A stretch of 64,000 nucleotides of DNA from Tabrizicola sp. (GCA_016792685.1 JAEULQ010000106.1:1-64000); one strand, 5' to 3'. Shown: positions 54,725 through 63,836, numbered from the stretch's first letter. The notes: a model not told the origin generated them from the sequence alone. Translations and numbers: made by a program.

Positions 54725-55819
54725 GTGGAAGAACCCTTTCTGCGGATCGAGGGGGTCTCGAAGGACTTCGGGTCCTTCCAGGCTGTCCGGAATGTCTCGC
54801 TGACCGTGGGCAAGGGCGAGATCTTCTCGCTTCTCGGCGGGTCGGGCTGTGGCAAGACCACGCTTCTGCGCATGCTTGCCGGGTTCGAAGAGCCGACCGC
54901 CGGGCGCATCTTCCTTGATGGCCGTGACATGGCGGGCGTTCCCCCTTGGGAGCGCCCGGTCCACATGATGTTCCAGTCCTATGCGATCTTCCCGCATATG
55001 ACGGTCGAAGCGAACGTCGGTTACGGGCTGAAGCACGAAAAGGGCCTGACCAAGGCGCAGAAGGCCGCCCGAGTGGCCGAAATGCTGGAACTCGTGCAAC
55101 TGACCCCCTTCGCGCACCGCAAGCCGCACCAGATTTCCGGCGGACAGCGGCAACGGGTGGCGCTTGCCCGGGCCTTGGCGCGGCAGCCCAAGCTCCTGCT
55201 CTTGGACGAACCCCTGGCCGCACTGGACAAGAAGCTGCGCGAACATACCCAGTTCGAGCTGATGTCGATCCAGGAACGCACCGGCGTGACCTTCATCGTC
55301 GTCACCCACGACCAGGAAGAGGCGATGACGCTTTCGGACCGGATCGCGGTGATGGACAAGGGCGAGGTCAAGCAGGTGGGCAGCCCGACCGAAATCTATG
55401 AATTTCCACATAGCCGCTTCGTGGCCGGCTTCATCGGATCGGTGAACAGTTTCGAGGCGACCGTCCTGTCCCGCGAGGACCGCGCGCTCCGTCTTTCAGT
55501 CCCCGGCCTTGGCGGCGAGGTTCTGGCCCGTGACGTGCCCGGTGTGGTTGCCGGGCAGTCGGTGACACTCGCTGTCCGACCCGAGAAGCTGGCGCTGTCA
55601 AAGGATCGCCCGCAGTCGCCCAATGTCTTTCAGGGGCATGTCAAGGACCTGGCCTATTTCGGCAAGGACAGCCTCTATCGGGTCACCCTGCCCGGGGCAT
55701 TGGTGCAGGCCCATGCCGTCAACGCCCGTCGCGGCGACGAAGGTGCGCGCGTGGCCGACTGGAATGACGCGGTCTGGCTGGCCTTCGATCCGGCCTCGGC
55801 CATCGTGCTGGCGGATTGA
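54725..55819 (+). CDS. potG: ABC importer ATPase (PotG/PotA type)
   Basis: This 364-residue ATPase has Walker A LLGGSGCGKTT, the signature HQISGGQRQRV, Walker B LLLLDEPLAALD and a TOBE domain at about residues 270-360. The GTG at 54725 is 1 nt after the binding-protein stop. It energises uptake through the two permeases that follow. Confidence 0.94.
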   Translation: MEEPFLRIEGVSKDFGSFQAVRNVSLTVGKGEIFSLLGGSGCGKTTLLRMLAGFEEPTAGRIFLDGRDMAGVPPWERPVHMMFQSYAIFPHMTVEANVGYGLKHEKGLTKAQKAARVAEMLELVQLTPFAHRKPHQISGGQRQRVALARALARQPKLLLLDEPLAALDKKLREHTQFELMSIQERTGVTFIVVTHDQEEAMTLSDRIAVMDKGEVKQVGSPTEIYEFPHSRFVAGFIGSVNSFEATVLSREDRALRLSVPGLGGEVLARDVPGVVAGQSVTLAVRPEKLALSKDRPQSPNVFQGHVKDLAYFGKDSLYRVTLPGALVQAHAVNARRGDEGARVADWNDAVWLAFDPASAIVLAD

Positions 55820-55821
55820 CG

Positions 55822-56736
55822 ATGAGCAGCGGGCGCTTTGCCGGGTGGTTCGATCGCAAGGGCTGGACGGGCATCCTGATTGGCGCGCCCTATGTCTGGC
55901 TGGTGATCTTCTTCCTGTTCCCCTTCCTCATCGTCGTCGCGATGAGTGTGGCCACCAACACGCCGACCGCCCCGCCGTTCTCCTTCGGCGGCGAGTATCC
56001 CCTGATCAATACCGGCGCCTATGAGCGCCTGCTCACCGACGGGCTTTACCTCCGCGCCTTCCTCACCTCGGTCGTCAATGCGCTGCTTGCGGCGGTCCTT
56101 TGCCTCCTGATCGGCTACCCGATGGCGCTGGGCCTGACCCGCGTCTCGAAAAGCCGGCGCAACATCCTCCTGATGCTGGTGATTCTGCCGTTCTGGACCT
56201 CGTTCCTGCTGCGCGTCTATGCCTGGATGGGGCTGATGGGCAAGAATTCCTGGTTCAACGACCTGCTCACCGACGCCTGGAACTTCCTCGTCCCGATCGA
56301 TTGGGCCGTCCGGTCGATCCCGATGATGAACTCGAACTTCGCTGTCGTGCTGGTCATGGTCTACACCTACCTGCCCTTCATGATCCTGCCGCTCTACGCC
56401 AGTCTCGAACGGCTTGACCCGACGCTGGACGAGGCGGCAATGGACCTTGGCAGCCGTCCCTCGCAGGTGTTCCGCGATGTCACGCTGCCGCAGTCGGTTC
56501 CCGGCATCATTGCCGGTGGAATGCTGGTCTTCATCCCTGCCGCCGGCGAACTGGTGATCCCGACGCTGGTTGGCAATGCCTCGCAACCGATGATCGGGCG
56601 GCTGATCTCGGATGAATTCTCGCAGGCGCGGGACTGGCCGATGGCCTCGGCCGTGGCAGTGGCGCTGCTGGTCCTCATGGTGGTGCCGACGATGATCTAC
56701 AGCCACTACCAGGCCCGGGCGGAGGGCACGAAGTGA
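55822..56736 (+). CDS. potH: ABC importer permease 1 (PotH/PotB type)
   Basis: This 304-residue inner-membrane protein has six helices and the EAA loop DEAAMDLGSRPSQVFRDVTLP that contacts the ATPase. It starts 2 nt after the ATPase stop and overlaps permease 2 by 4 nt (GTGA). Confidence 0.92.
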   Translation: MSSGRFAGWFDRKGWTGILIGAPYVWLVIFFLFPFLIVVAMSVATNTPTAPPFSFGGEYPLINTGAYERLLTDGLYLRAFLTSVVNALLAAVLCLLIGYPMALGLTRVSKSRRNILLMLVILPFWTSFLLRVYAWMGLMGKNSWFNDLLTDAWNFLVPIDWAVRSIPMMNSNFAVVLVMVYTYLPFMILPLYASLERLDPTLDEAAMDLGSRPSQVFRDVTLPQSVPGIIAGGMLVFIPAAGELVIPTLVGNASQPMIGRLISDEFSQARDWPMASAVAVALLVLMVVPTMIYSHYQARAEGTK

Positions 56737-57572
56737 AGCGAAGCCCGACCTTCCTGATCACCGTGCTCTGTTTCGGCTTTGCCTTCCTTTACGTCCCGAT
56801 CCTGTCGATGATCGTCTACAGCTTCAACGCCTCGCGGTTGGCGACGGTCTGGGGCGGGTTCTCGACGAAATGGTACGTCTCGCTCGTCTCGAACCAGGCG
56901 GTGATCGATGCCCTGGTCCTGTCGCTGAAGATCGCACTCGTCTCGGCGTCCATCGCCACGATTCTGGGCACGATGGCCGGGATCGCCCTGGCGCGTTTCA
57001 GCCGGTTCCGCGGGCGCATGTTCTTCTCCGGCCTGGTGATCGCGCCGCTGGTGATGCCCGAGGTGATCACCGGCATCTCGTCGCTGATCTTCTTCATCCT
57101 GATGGCCGACTGGGTTGGCTGGCCGGGTCAGCGGGGGTTCACCACCATCACGTTGGCCCATATCACCTTTTCCATGGTCTTTGTGACCACCATCGTCCAG
57201 GCCCGGATGGTCCAGTCTGACCGCGCCATCGAAGAGGCGGCGATGGACCTTGGCTCGCGTCCCTGGCAGGTGCTGTTCGACATCACGCTGCCGGTGATCT
57301 CGCCGGCGATCCTGTCGGGGTGGCTTTTGGCTTTCACCATCTCGCTTGACGACGTGGTGATCACGGCCTTCACCACCGGGCCCGGCTCGACCACGCTGCC
57401 GCTCCTGATCTGGTCCAAGGTCAAGCTGGGCGTGACGCCTGACATGAACGCGCTGGCCACGCTGATGGTCCTGTTTGTCGGCGCCGGGGTCGTTACGGCC
57501 GGCATCATCATGAACCGGGCCGAGAAGCGTCGTCTGACCGACGAGCGACTGGCCTTCCGTGCCAATGACTGA
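56733..57572 (+). CDS. potI: ABC importer permease 2 (PotI/PotC type)
   Basis: This 279-residue six-helix permease carries the EAA motif EEAAMDLGSRPWQVLFDITLP and the typical FLYVPILSMIVYSFNASR start of PotI/PotC. The GTG start overlaps permease 1 by 4 nt, and its stop overlaps the cupin gene by 8 nt. Confidence 0.92.
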   Translation: MKRSPTFLITVLCFGFAFLYVPILSMIVYSFNASRLATVWGGFSTKWYVSLVSNQAVIDALVLSLKIALVSASIATILGTMAGIALARFSRFRGRMFFSGLVIAPLVMPEVITGISSLIFFILMADWVGWPGQRGFTTITLAHITFSMVFVTTIVQARMVQSDRAIEEAAMDLGSRPWQVLFDITLPVISPAILSGWLLAFTISLDDVVITAFTTGPGSTTLPLLIWSKVKLGVTPDMNALATLMVLFVGAGVVTAGIIMNRAEKRRLTDERLAFRAND

Positions 57573-58413
57573 CGCGCGCCACCTCTTGTACAGCCCCCTC
57601 GGGCAACCCGGCTCGGGGCGGGTGCGGTATGGCGCGGCCATGGCGCTTTGGCGTGCGGGCCAGATCAGCGAGGCGGTCCTTGAAGTCTATCGCATCGCCG
57701 CCGCGCATGACGGACGGGACCCGCTGTCGATGCTCGCCGAACGCGGCCTGCCAGCTCCGCCTCTGCCCGAACCGCAGTCGGCCCTTCAGCGCCTCTACAC
57801 TACGGCCCGCGCCTATCTTCTGACCCTCGATCATCCTGGCGCCGAGGATGTCCGCGCCGGACTTCCCATGGATCCGGGGCATGAAGCCGGGATCACACCG
57901 CACGGCAATCCGGTCGTCGAACGCTGGCTCGCCCCTGCACTGGATGCGCTGCGACCGAAAGAGCCGCAGCTCGCCGAGGCAATTGCCGGGGCGGCAGATC
58001 AGCTCAACTGGATCACCTACGACGCCTATCCCCGCGAAAGGATCGGCGAGTCCTTTGCCACGGGCCATGCCTATGCCTCGATCATGGGAGGCGAAGCCGC
58101 CTTCGAAGCGGAGGATTTTGATCTTGGCATCTTTCTCATCGCCCCCGGCGTGCTCTACCGGGACCACCGCCATGCCGCGCCCGAGCTTTACGCCCCGCTG
58201 ACCGGGCCGCATGGCTGGCGCTTTGCCCCACAAAGGCCTCTGCAGATCAAGCCCGCGCACGAACCGGTCTGGAACCCGCGGTATCAGCCGCATATGACCA
58301 AGGTCGGCCCGGTTCCTTTCCTTTGCCTGTTTGTCTGGACCCGGGACGTCAACGAGATCGCCGAGGTCATTCCAAGCGACGACTGGCCCGCGCTTGAACA
58401 GCTGTCACTCTAA
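57565..58413 (+). CDS. Cupin of the DMSP-lyase (DddQ/DddL-like) family
   Basis: This 282-residue protein has a C-terminal cupin with Tyr198, His201, His203, Glu207 and Tyr209 in VLYRDHRHAAPELYAPLTG, the metal and catalytic pattern of the DMSP-lyase family. A later His (His232 or His243) could be the fourth ligand. It closes the operon, directly coupled to the permease. Many members of this family do not cleave DMSP, so an elimination on a related onium or amine osmolyte is as likely. The upstream half is helical. Confidence 0.8.
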   Translation: MTDARHLLYSPLGQPGSGRVRYGAAMALWRAGQISEAVLEVYRIAAAHDGRDPLSMLAERGLPAPPLPEPQSALQRLYTTARAYLLTLDHPGAEDVRAGLPMDPGHEAGITPHGNPVVERWLAPALDALRPKEPQLAEAIAGAADQLNWITYDAYPRERIGESFATGHAYASIMGGEAAFEAEDFDLGIFLIAPGVLYRDHRHAAPELYAPLTGPHGWRFAPQRPLQIKPAHEPVWNPRYQPHMTKVGPVPFLCLFVWTRDVNEIAEVIPSDDWPALEQLSL

Positions 58414-58561
58414 GCGGTCCGGACAAGATGCTGACGGGACTGCAACGGGAAGCGCGGATCCGTCCGCCTTGCCGAACGACAGTCTCCTGGCAGACCCGGG
58501 CTAAGGTAATCATGACCTGAAAGGCGCTCCCGAAAGCCGGTAGGGGCAATAGCGGCCGAGG
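58414..58561. other. Unassigned spacer before repeat copy 2
   Basis: These 148 bp after the cupin stop hold no gene, and I see no clear terminator. The structured repeat follows and fills the rest of the 453-bp gap to the HxlR gene. Confidence 0.5.
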
Positions 58562-58854
58562 GCAGGATGATCCTTTGCGGAATCGACACATTCCTGGCCC
58601 GAGGCCATCGCCTCGGGCCAAGTGCTGACGGTACAGCTTTCTCCGGCCGTGCGCTCCGCGTACGGCCGGCGCCCGCCCCCCGGGCGGCGGGCGCAAATGC
58701 GCCCACCGGGGCGGGCTTTGTCCGTACCCCAATCGCTCAGGGATATCTGACACCCCCTTGGCCCTTCCTTGCGTCAGGGCCAACCGGACCGGGTGACATG
58801 CCACTGGCATGTCCCCTATCGGCCCGGGGCGCAGGAACCGGCTGGTCCGCGTAG
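58562..58854. repeat. Structured intergenic repeat, copy 2 (about 293 bp)
   Basis: This is a direct-orientation partner of 17952-18246. Stem I is at 58595-58620, with C58598-G58617 replacing the A-T pair of copy 1. Stem II is at 58643-58669, with a G-T wobble at 58651/58661. Stem VI is at 58795-58813 and is fully paired here, where copy 1 has a G-T wobble. Relative to copy 1 there is one single-base deletion near 58680 and another near 58847, so no reading frame is shared throughout. Like copy 1 it lies between convergent genes and ends 12 nt before the stop codon of the minus-strand gene. Confidence 0.92.
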
Positions 58855-58866
58855 GTTTATCCCGCC

Positions 58867-59256
58867 TTAGGCGGCCTTGGGCTTCCGTTCCGCCAGAATG
58901 CGGGGCAGGGCACCCTCGATCCAGCTGGTCAGCGCCACCACATGTTCCGCCGCTTCCCGACCGAGCGGGGTCAGCTCATAGTCGACATGCGGCGGGACGA
59001 CCGGATGCGCTGTCCGCAGGATGAACCCGTCGGCCTCCAGCTCTTGCAGCGTCTGTGCAAGCATTCTTTCGCTGATCCCGCCCACCCGCCGCCGCAACTG
59101 CGCAAAGCGGTGTGACCCCGTGGCCAGCACGATCATCACAAGCCCGCCCCAACGGCTGGTCAGGTGTTGCAGGATCGGCCGCGAGGGACAGTCGGGCGCC
59201 AGGACATTGCCGCGCGCCCAGCGGTCGATCAGCGCCTGTGCATCCGTGTCCAGCAT
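58867..59256 (-). CDS. HxlR-family transcriptional regulator (YtfH/QorR-like)
   Basis: This 129-residue winged-helix protein starts with the family pattern DCPSRPILQHLTSRWGGLVMIVL containing one Cys near the N-terminus (core DCPSRPILQHL). It also has FAQLRRRVGGISERMLAQTL. It is divergent from a QorB-like gene, the same arrangement as E. coli ytfH and ytfG. It probably represses that gene through the dyads between them and may respond to quinone or electrophile stress at the Cys. Confidence 0.9.
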   Translation of the reverse strand: MLDTDAQALIDRWARGNVLAPDCPSRPILQHLTSRWGGLVMIVLATGSHRFAQLRRRVGGISERMLAQTLQELEADGFILRTAHPVVPPHVDYELTPLGREAAEHVVALTSWIEGALPRILAERKPKAA

Positions 59257-59280
59257 GATGTGCGTCCCCGTCCTATACTA

Positions 59281-59320
59281 ACAAATTTGTGCGTACTTCC
59301 TTTCCGTAAGTATCCGGATA
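59281..59320. promoter_or_regulatory. Operator region between hxlR and qorB genes
   Basis: Three dyads are seen in the 98-bp divergent gap: ACAAATTTGT (59281-59290), TACTT-N9-AAGTA (59294-59312) and TATCCGGATA (59311-59320). HxlR proteins bind such inverted repeats. Which dyad is used cannot be told from sequence. Confidence 0.5.
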
Positions 59321-59354
59321 TGTCTGCTGCGTCAACCCAAGCAGGAGAACAGAC

Positions 59355-60188
59355 ATGTCAAAGATCGCCATCACCGGGGCCACCGGCCAACTCGGCCGAC
59401 TGGCCGTTGCCGCCCTGAAAGACCGTGGCGCTACCCCCATCGCTCTGGCCCGCGACCCCGCAAAGGCCGGGGATCTTGGCGTGGAAACCCGGGCATTCGA
59501 CTATACGGCAGCCGATCCGGCTGCGCTTTCCGGCGTCGAGACCCTGGTCCTGATATCCTCGAACGATTTCAATGACCGTGCGGGCCAGCACCGCAATGCC
59601 ATTGCCGCGGCCAAGGCGGCCGGGGTCAAGCGGATCGTCTACACCTCGATCCTGAAGGGATCGGCCAATCCGATGCTCCTGGCCTTGGACCATGTCGCCA
59701 CCGAGGCTGCGCTGCAGGACAGCGGCCTTGCCGTGACCACCCTGCGCAACGGCTGGTACACCGAGAACTACACTGGCGCGCTTGACGCTGCGGTCCAGCA
59801 CGGTGCGATCATCGGTGCGGCAGGCGAGGGGCGTGTGTCCTCGGCCGCCCGCAAGGACTATGCCGAGGCCATTGCCGTGACTGCGCTGGATCCGGCCCAT
59901 GCCGGAAAGACCTATGAGCTGGCCGGTGACACCTCGCACAGCGGCGCCGATCTGGCGGCAACCCTGGCACAGGTCGCGGGCAAACCCGTTGCCTATGTGT
60001 CCATGCCTCAGGCCGACTATGCCAAGGCACTGGTGGGTTTCGGTCTGCCCGAAGGCTTTGCCCAGGCCCTGGCAGACAGTGACGCCCAGGCCGCGAAAGG
60101 TGCGCTGCACGACGACAGCCGGACACTGTCGCGGCTGATCGGTCGCCCGACAACGCCCTTCGCAGAAACGCTTCGCGCGGCCTTCTGA
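59355..60188 (+). CDS. qorB: NAD(P)H-dependent quinone oxidoreductase, QorB/YtfG-like
   Basis: This 277-residue atypical SDR has the NADP motif ITGATGQLGRLAVAAL and the conserved LRNGWYTENY of the QorB/NmrA-like family. QorB reduces quinones with NADPH. GGAG lies 12 nt before the ATG. The neighbouring divergent HxlR regulator supports the assignment. Confidence 0.9.
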   Translation: MSKIAITGATGQLGRLAVAALKDRGATPIALARDPAKAGDLGVETRAFDYTAADPAALSGVETLVLISSNDFNDRAGQHRNAIAAAKAAGVKRIVYTSILKGSANPMLLALDHVATEAALQDSGLAVTTLRNGWYTENYTGALDAAVQHGAIIGAAGEGRVSSAARKDYAEAIAVTALDPAHAGKTYELAGDTSHSGADLAATLAQVAGKPVAYVSMPQADYAKALVGFGLPEGFAQALADSDAQAAKGALHDDSRTLSRLIGRPTTPFAETLRAAF

Positions 60189-60439
60189 CGACCGCGATCG
60201 CGGAATGCTCCCCATGCTCATCCCGTCCGCTTTCTGGCAAGACGGGGTGGGCATGGGGGGAATGCCAAATCTGAAGAAAGGGTAAACCGGCTGCGGCAAC
60301 CCATTGATTTGGCTAAGGTGGCCAATTTGTCCACGCTGGACAGGGTAGGGCGCAGGTCGCAAACGATCAACAAGCCGTCCCCTTCGGCTTGGAAAGAGCC
60401 CGGTCGGCCGCTAGTCTCCTCCCGAAGAAGGAGAGCCCC

Positions 60440-60850
60440 ATGCCGCGCGCCGAAACCCTCGCCCTGATCCGCCGCTACTATGATGCCTTCAATGCCGGGA
60501 ACCCCGCCGGCATGCTCGACTGCCTGACCGACGACATCGAGCACCGGGTGAACGAGGGCGCCCACCGGATCGGCAAGGCGAAGTTCGCCGAATTCTGCAG
60601 CCACATGGGCGTCAGCTACCGCGAGCAGCTGAAGGGCCTGGTGGTCTTCGCCACGGACGACGGCACCCGCGGGGCGGCAGAGTTCGTGGTCCACGGCGAG
60701 TATCTCAAGACCGACCCCGGCCTGCCCGAAGCCCGCGGCCAGCGCTACGTTCTTCCAGCTGGCGGGTTCTTCGAGGTCAAGGGCGGAAAGATCGCGCGCA
60801 TCACCACCTTCTACAACCTCAACGACTGGATCCGGCAGGTGAGCCTGTGA
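60440..60850 (+). CDS. SnoaL-like/NTF2-fold protein (ketosteroid-isomerase related)
   Basis: This 136-residue protein starts with ALIRRYYDAFNAGNPAGMLDCLTDDIEH, a typical SnoaL/NTF2-like helix plus strand pattern. GAAGGAGA precedes the ATG. The function is unknown. It overlaps the GNAT gene by 4 nt (GTGA), so the two proteins are made together. The 251-bp gap upstream holds a 6-bp hairpin at 60328-60342 and no gene. Confidence 0.85.
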   Translation: MPRAETLALIRRYYDAFNAGNPAGMLDCLTDDIEHRVNEGAHRIGKAKFAEFCSHMGVSYREQLKGLVVFATDDGTRGAAEFVVHGEYLKTDPGLPEARGQRYVLPAGGFFEVKGGKIARITTFYNLNDWIRQVSL

Positions 60851-61443
60851 ACATCGACGACATCGACGTCCGCGCCCTGCGCGGCCCCGACCTGGAAGCC
60901 GCCCTTGATGGCGTGGCCCAGCTTCGGATCACCGTCTTCCGCGAATGGCCCTATCTCTACGACGGTTCGTCCGAATACGAACGCGAGTACCTCAACACCT
61001 ACCGCGACAATCCCGGCGCGCTTCTGGTGGGGGCCTTCCATGACGGCCGGCTTGTCGGTGCCTCGACTTCCACCCCGATGGAAGACCACTCACCGGAATT
61101 CTCCGCCCCCTTCCGCGCCCTCGGCATCCCGCCCGAGAAGATCCTGTACGGCGCGGAGTCCGTCCTCCTCCGCCCCTATCGCGGTATCGGCCTTGGCCAC
61201 CGTTTCATCGACCTGCGCGAGGATCACGCCCGTGCACTGGGACGGACCCATGTTGCCTTCTGCTCGGTGATCCGCCCGGAGGACCACCCGGCCCGGCCTG
61301 CGATCTACCGATCGAACGACAGCTTCTGGATGGGCCGCGGCTATGACCCCGTCCCCGGCGCCGTCGCGCATTTCAGCTGGAAGGACCTTGGCGACACGGT
61401 CGAGACTGAAAAGCCCCTGCAATTCTGGATGCGCGAGCTTTGA
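60847..61443 (+). CDS. GNAT-family N-acetyltransferase
   Basis: This 198-residue protein has an acetyl-CoA site in VLLRPYRGIGLGHRFIDLRE (core RPYRGIGLGHRF), the R/Q-x2-G-x-G/A pattern. GTG start. The substrate is unknown. The partner SnoaL-like protein overlaps it upstream by 4 nt. Confidence 0.85.
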   Translation: MNIDDIDVRALRGPDLEAALDGVAQLRITVFREWPYLYDGSSEYEREYLNTYRDNPGALLVGAFHDGRLVGASTSTPMEDHSPEFSAPFRALGIPPEKILYGAESVLLRPYRGIGLGHRFIDLREDHARALGRTHVAFCSVIRPEDHPARPAIYRSNDSFWMGRGYDPVPGAVAHFSWKDLGDTVETEKPLQFWMREL

Positions 61444-61612
61444 CCGACGCGTGGCCGGCGTCAGCAGGCCCCATCGTGCGCCCCATTAGGCATGGCCCGG
61501 TGCCATACACCTGCCATACGCATGCCAGACACAAAGCAGACGCTTTGCAGACGCTGATTTTCGGGGAATTCCGTGGGATTAACCCCGATTCGGGCCATAT
61601 TCCAGAATCCGC

Positions 61613-61641
61613 TTGAAAACCGCCCTTTTCGCGGGCATATC
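61613..61641 (+). promoter_or_regulatory. Putative promoter of infA
   Basis: TTGAAA (61613-61618) and CATATC (61636-61641) are separated by 17 nt, ending 51 nt before the infA start. The rest of the 249-bp gap 61444-61692 shows repeated GCCATAC and CAGACGCT words but no gene. Confidence 0.55.
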
Positions 61642-61692
61642 GCCCGGCGGAAGCCTGCGGCCACCCGCGGGCCCATCTGCAATGGAGAGACC

Positions 61693-61911
61693 ATGGCCAA
61701 GGAAGATATTCTCGAATTCCCCGGTGTCGTGAAGGAACTCCTGCCGAACGCGACATTCAGGGTCGAACTCGAGAACGGCCATGAACTGATCGCGACGATG
61801 GCAGGCAAGATGCGCAAGAACCGCATCCGGGTTCTGGCAGGCGACAAGGTGCAGGTCGAAATGACCCCATACGACCTGTCAAAGGGTCGCATCAACTACC
61901 GCTTCAAGTAA
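61693..61911 (+). CDS. infA: Translation initiation factor IF-1
   Basis: This 72-residue S1/OB-fold protein beginning [19 protein letters not shown] has the conserved [19 protein letters not shown] and ends [12 protein letters not shown]. Length and sequence are standard. GGAGAG precedes the ATG. It starts the infA-maf-RNase-yacG gene run. Confidence 0.98.
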   Translation: MAKEDILEFPGVVKELLPNATFRVELENGHELIATMAGKMRKNRIRVLAGDKVQVEMTPYDLSKGRINYRFK

Positions 61912-61917
61912 CTGATC

Positions 61918-62493
61918 TTGCGGCTTATTCTGGGATCTGGCAGCCCGCGCCGGAAAGAGCTTCTGGCTGGGCTTGGCATCGTGCCCAATCTGATCCTGCC
62001 CCCCGACATCGACGAAGACCCCCGCAAGGGCGAGCTTCCCCGCCCCTATGCCGCCCGCCTGGCAGCGGAAAAGGCGCGGGCGGTTCCGGCTGGCCCCGAG
62101 GATGTCGTCCTGTGCGCCGACACCACCGTGGCGCTTGGCCGACGCATCCTCGGCAAGCCCGAGGATGCCGGGCAAGCCGCTGAATTCCTGACACTTCTCG
62201 GCGGTCGCCGGCACGAGGTCATCACCGCCATCGCTGTCCGCAAGGGCGACCGGCTCCTCTCCCGCGAGTCCTTAAGCGTGGTGAAGATGAAGCGCCTCTC
62301 GGATGACGAACTGAACGCCTATCTTGCCAGCGGCGAATGGCAGGGCAAGGCCGGAGCCTATGGAATTCAAGGACTTGCCGGTGCGTTTATCCCGTGGATT
62401 TCCGGCTCCTTCACCGGCATCATGGGCCTCCCGGTGGCCGAGACCGCAGCGTTGCTGAGCGCCATCGGCTACCCGGTCTGGAGGCAGGAATGA
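61918..62493 (+). CDS. maf: Maf-family nucleotide pyrophosphatase
   Basis: This 191-residue protein has the Maf motifs [25 protein letters not shown] and [13 protein letters not shown]. It hydrolyses non-canonical or canonical NTPs. The start is a TTG at 61918, 6 nt after infA; no ATG fits the conserved N-terminus. It overlaps the RNase gene by 4 nt. Confidence 0.95.
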   Translation: MRLILGSGSPRRKELLAGLGIVPNLILPPDIDEDPRKGELPRPYAARLAAEKARAVPAGPEDVVLCADTTVALGRRILGKPEDAGQAAEFLTLLGGRRHEVITAIAVRKGDRLLSRESLSVVKMKRLSDDELNAYLASGEWQGKAGAYGIQGLAGAFIPWISGSFTGIMGLPVAETAALLSAIGYPVWRQE

Positions 62494-63527
62494 AGGGCCG
62501 TCTGCTTGTCCTCGACGAACGTTCCGGTCGCCAGGCCGCTGCGCTACTGGTCGACGGCCGTCTTGAAGAGCTCTCCATCGACCCAGAGGGCGACACCGCC
62601 CTTCCCGGTGCGATCTACCGCGCCGTTGCCGACCGTCCGGTCAAGGGCCAGGGCGGCATCTTCGTCAAACTGCCCGAGGGCTCGGGCTTCCTGCGCCAGA
62701 TCTCTGGCGTCGCCCCCGGCCAGCGGCTTTTGGTCCAGGTCACCGGCCCGGCAGAACCCGGGAAGGCCACGCCCGTCACCACGCGCCTCCTCTTCAAGTC
62801 GCGCTTCGCCATCGTCACCCCGGATGCTCCGGGCCTGAATATCTCCAGACAAATCAAGGATGAAGATCGCCGCGCCGAGCTTTCTGCCCTGGCCGAGGCC
62901 GGGATGAAGGGCGCGGATGACCGTCTCGGCCTGATATTGCGTTCCGGCTGTGCTGCTGCCGAAGAGGATGCCATCGCCGAAGATATCGCCGCCATGCGCG
63001 GCCTTGCCGAAGCGGTGCTCGCCGACCTCACCGGCGGCCCCGAGCTTCTGGTCGACGGTCCTTCCGCGCATGACATCGCCTTTCGCGACTGGCTTGACCC
63101 TGCGGTTGATGACGCCGACACCGACCCCGGCAGCTTCGACCGCCATGGCGTGACCGAGGCGATCGAGGCCCTTCGCACCCCTCGCGTGGCGCTCGACGCC
63201 GGGGCGAGCATGATGATCGAGCCGACCCGGGCGCTGGTTTCAGTCGATGTTAACACTGGGCCTGATACATCTCCGGCTGCGGCGCTCAAGGCCAGCATCG
63301 CCGCCGCCCGCGACCTGCCGCGCCAGCTGCGCCTGCGGGGCTTGGGGGGCCAGGTGGTGGTGGACTTCGCGCCGATGCCGAAACGCGACCGGCATATTCT
63401 CGATCAGGTGCTGAAAGCCGCCTTCAAGACCGATGGCGATGCGAACCTTGCGGGCTGGACGACGCTCGGCCTTTACGAGCTGACCCGCAAACGCGACCGC
63501 CTGCCGCTGGCGGAGCTTCTGCCATGA
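62490..63527 (+). CDS. Ribonuclease E/G family protein (short, RNase G-like)
   Basis: This 345-residue protein contains the catalytic RNase E/G core: [11 protein letters not shown] (S1-like), [12 protein letters not shown] and VDVNTG with the metal-binding Asp. It lacks the long RNase E C-terminal scaffold and the Cys-x2-Cys Zn-link is not evident, so it is shorter than usual RNase G. It is the third gene of a run with maf and yacG, each overlapping by 4 nt. Confidence 0.88.
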   Translation: MKGRLLVLDERSGRQAAALLVDGRLEELSIDPEGDTALPGAIYRAVADRPVKGQGGIFVKLPEGSGFLRQISGVAPGQRLLVQVTGPAEPGKATPVTTRLLFKSRFAIVTPDAPGLNISRQIKDEDRRAELSALAEAGMKGADDRLGLILRSGCAAAEEDAIAEDIAAMRGLAEAVLADLTGGPELLVDGPSAHDIAFRDWLDPAVDDADTDPGSFDRHGVTEAIEALRTPRVALDAGASMMIEPTRALVSVDVNTGPDTSPAAALKASIAAARDLPRQLRLRGLGGQVVVDFAPMPKRDRHILDQVLKAAFKTDGDANLAGWTTLGLYELTRKRDRLPLAELLP

Positions 63528-63700
63528 GCTGCCCTGTCTGCGGCAAGCCGACCGATGCCGCCTACCGCCCCTTCTGCTCCCGCCGCTGTGCCGACGTCGA
63601 CCTCGGCCGCTGGCTGACCGAGAGCTACCGCATCCCTGCCGAATCTCCGGACGAAGGCGAAGACGTACCGCAGGACGCCCCCTCGCCTAAGCCGCATTAA
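63524..63700 (+). CDS. yacG: DNA gyrase inhibitor YacG (zinc-binding)
   Basis: This 58-residue protein begins [11 protein letters not shown] and has a second zinc pair in FCSRRCADVDLGRWL, giving the C-x2-C and C-x3-C four-Cys zinc site of YacG, followed by an acidic tail. It binds GyrB and inhibits gyrase in E. coli. The ATG overlaps the RNase stop by 4 nt. Confidence 0.93.
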   Translation: MSCPVCGKPTDAAYRPFCSRRCADVDLGRWLTESYRIPAESPDEGEDVPQDAPSPKPH

Positions 63701-63760
63701 GGGGCGTTTTCCCTCTGGACAGCCCCCCTTGGCTTGAGTATCACCCGCCCACCAAACGGT

Positions 63761-63836
63761 GCCCAGATAGCTCAGTTGGTAGAGCAGCGGATTGAAAATC
63801 CGCGTGTCGCTGGTTCGATTCCGGCTCTGGGCACCA
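63761..63836 (+). tRNA. tRNA-Phe (anticodon GAA)
   Basis: This is a 76-nt cloverleaf with acceptor arms GCCCAGA and TCTGGGC, discriminator A and an encoded CCA. The anticodon loop TTGAAAA has GAA at 63794-63796. The T arm contains GGTTCGATTCC. It follows yacG by 60 nt. Confidence 0.98.

Noticed and set aside
50012..58413. A dedicated DMSP demethylation and cleavage pathway (dmdA plus ddd lyase)
   Set aside because: GcvT-fold and cupin proteins fit loosely, but two Rieske oxygenases and a polyamine-type importer point to an amine; DMSP-specific partner genes are absent.
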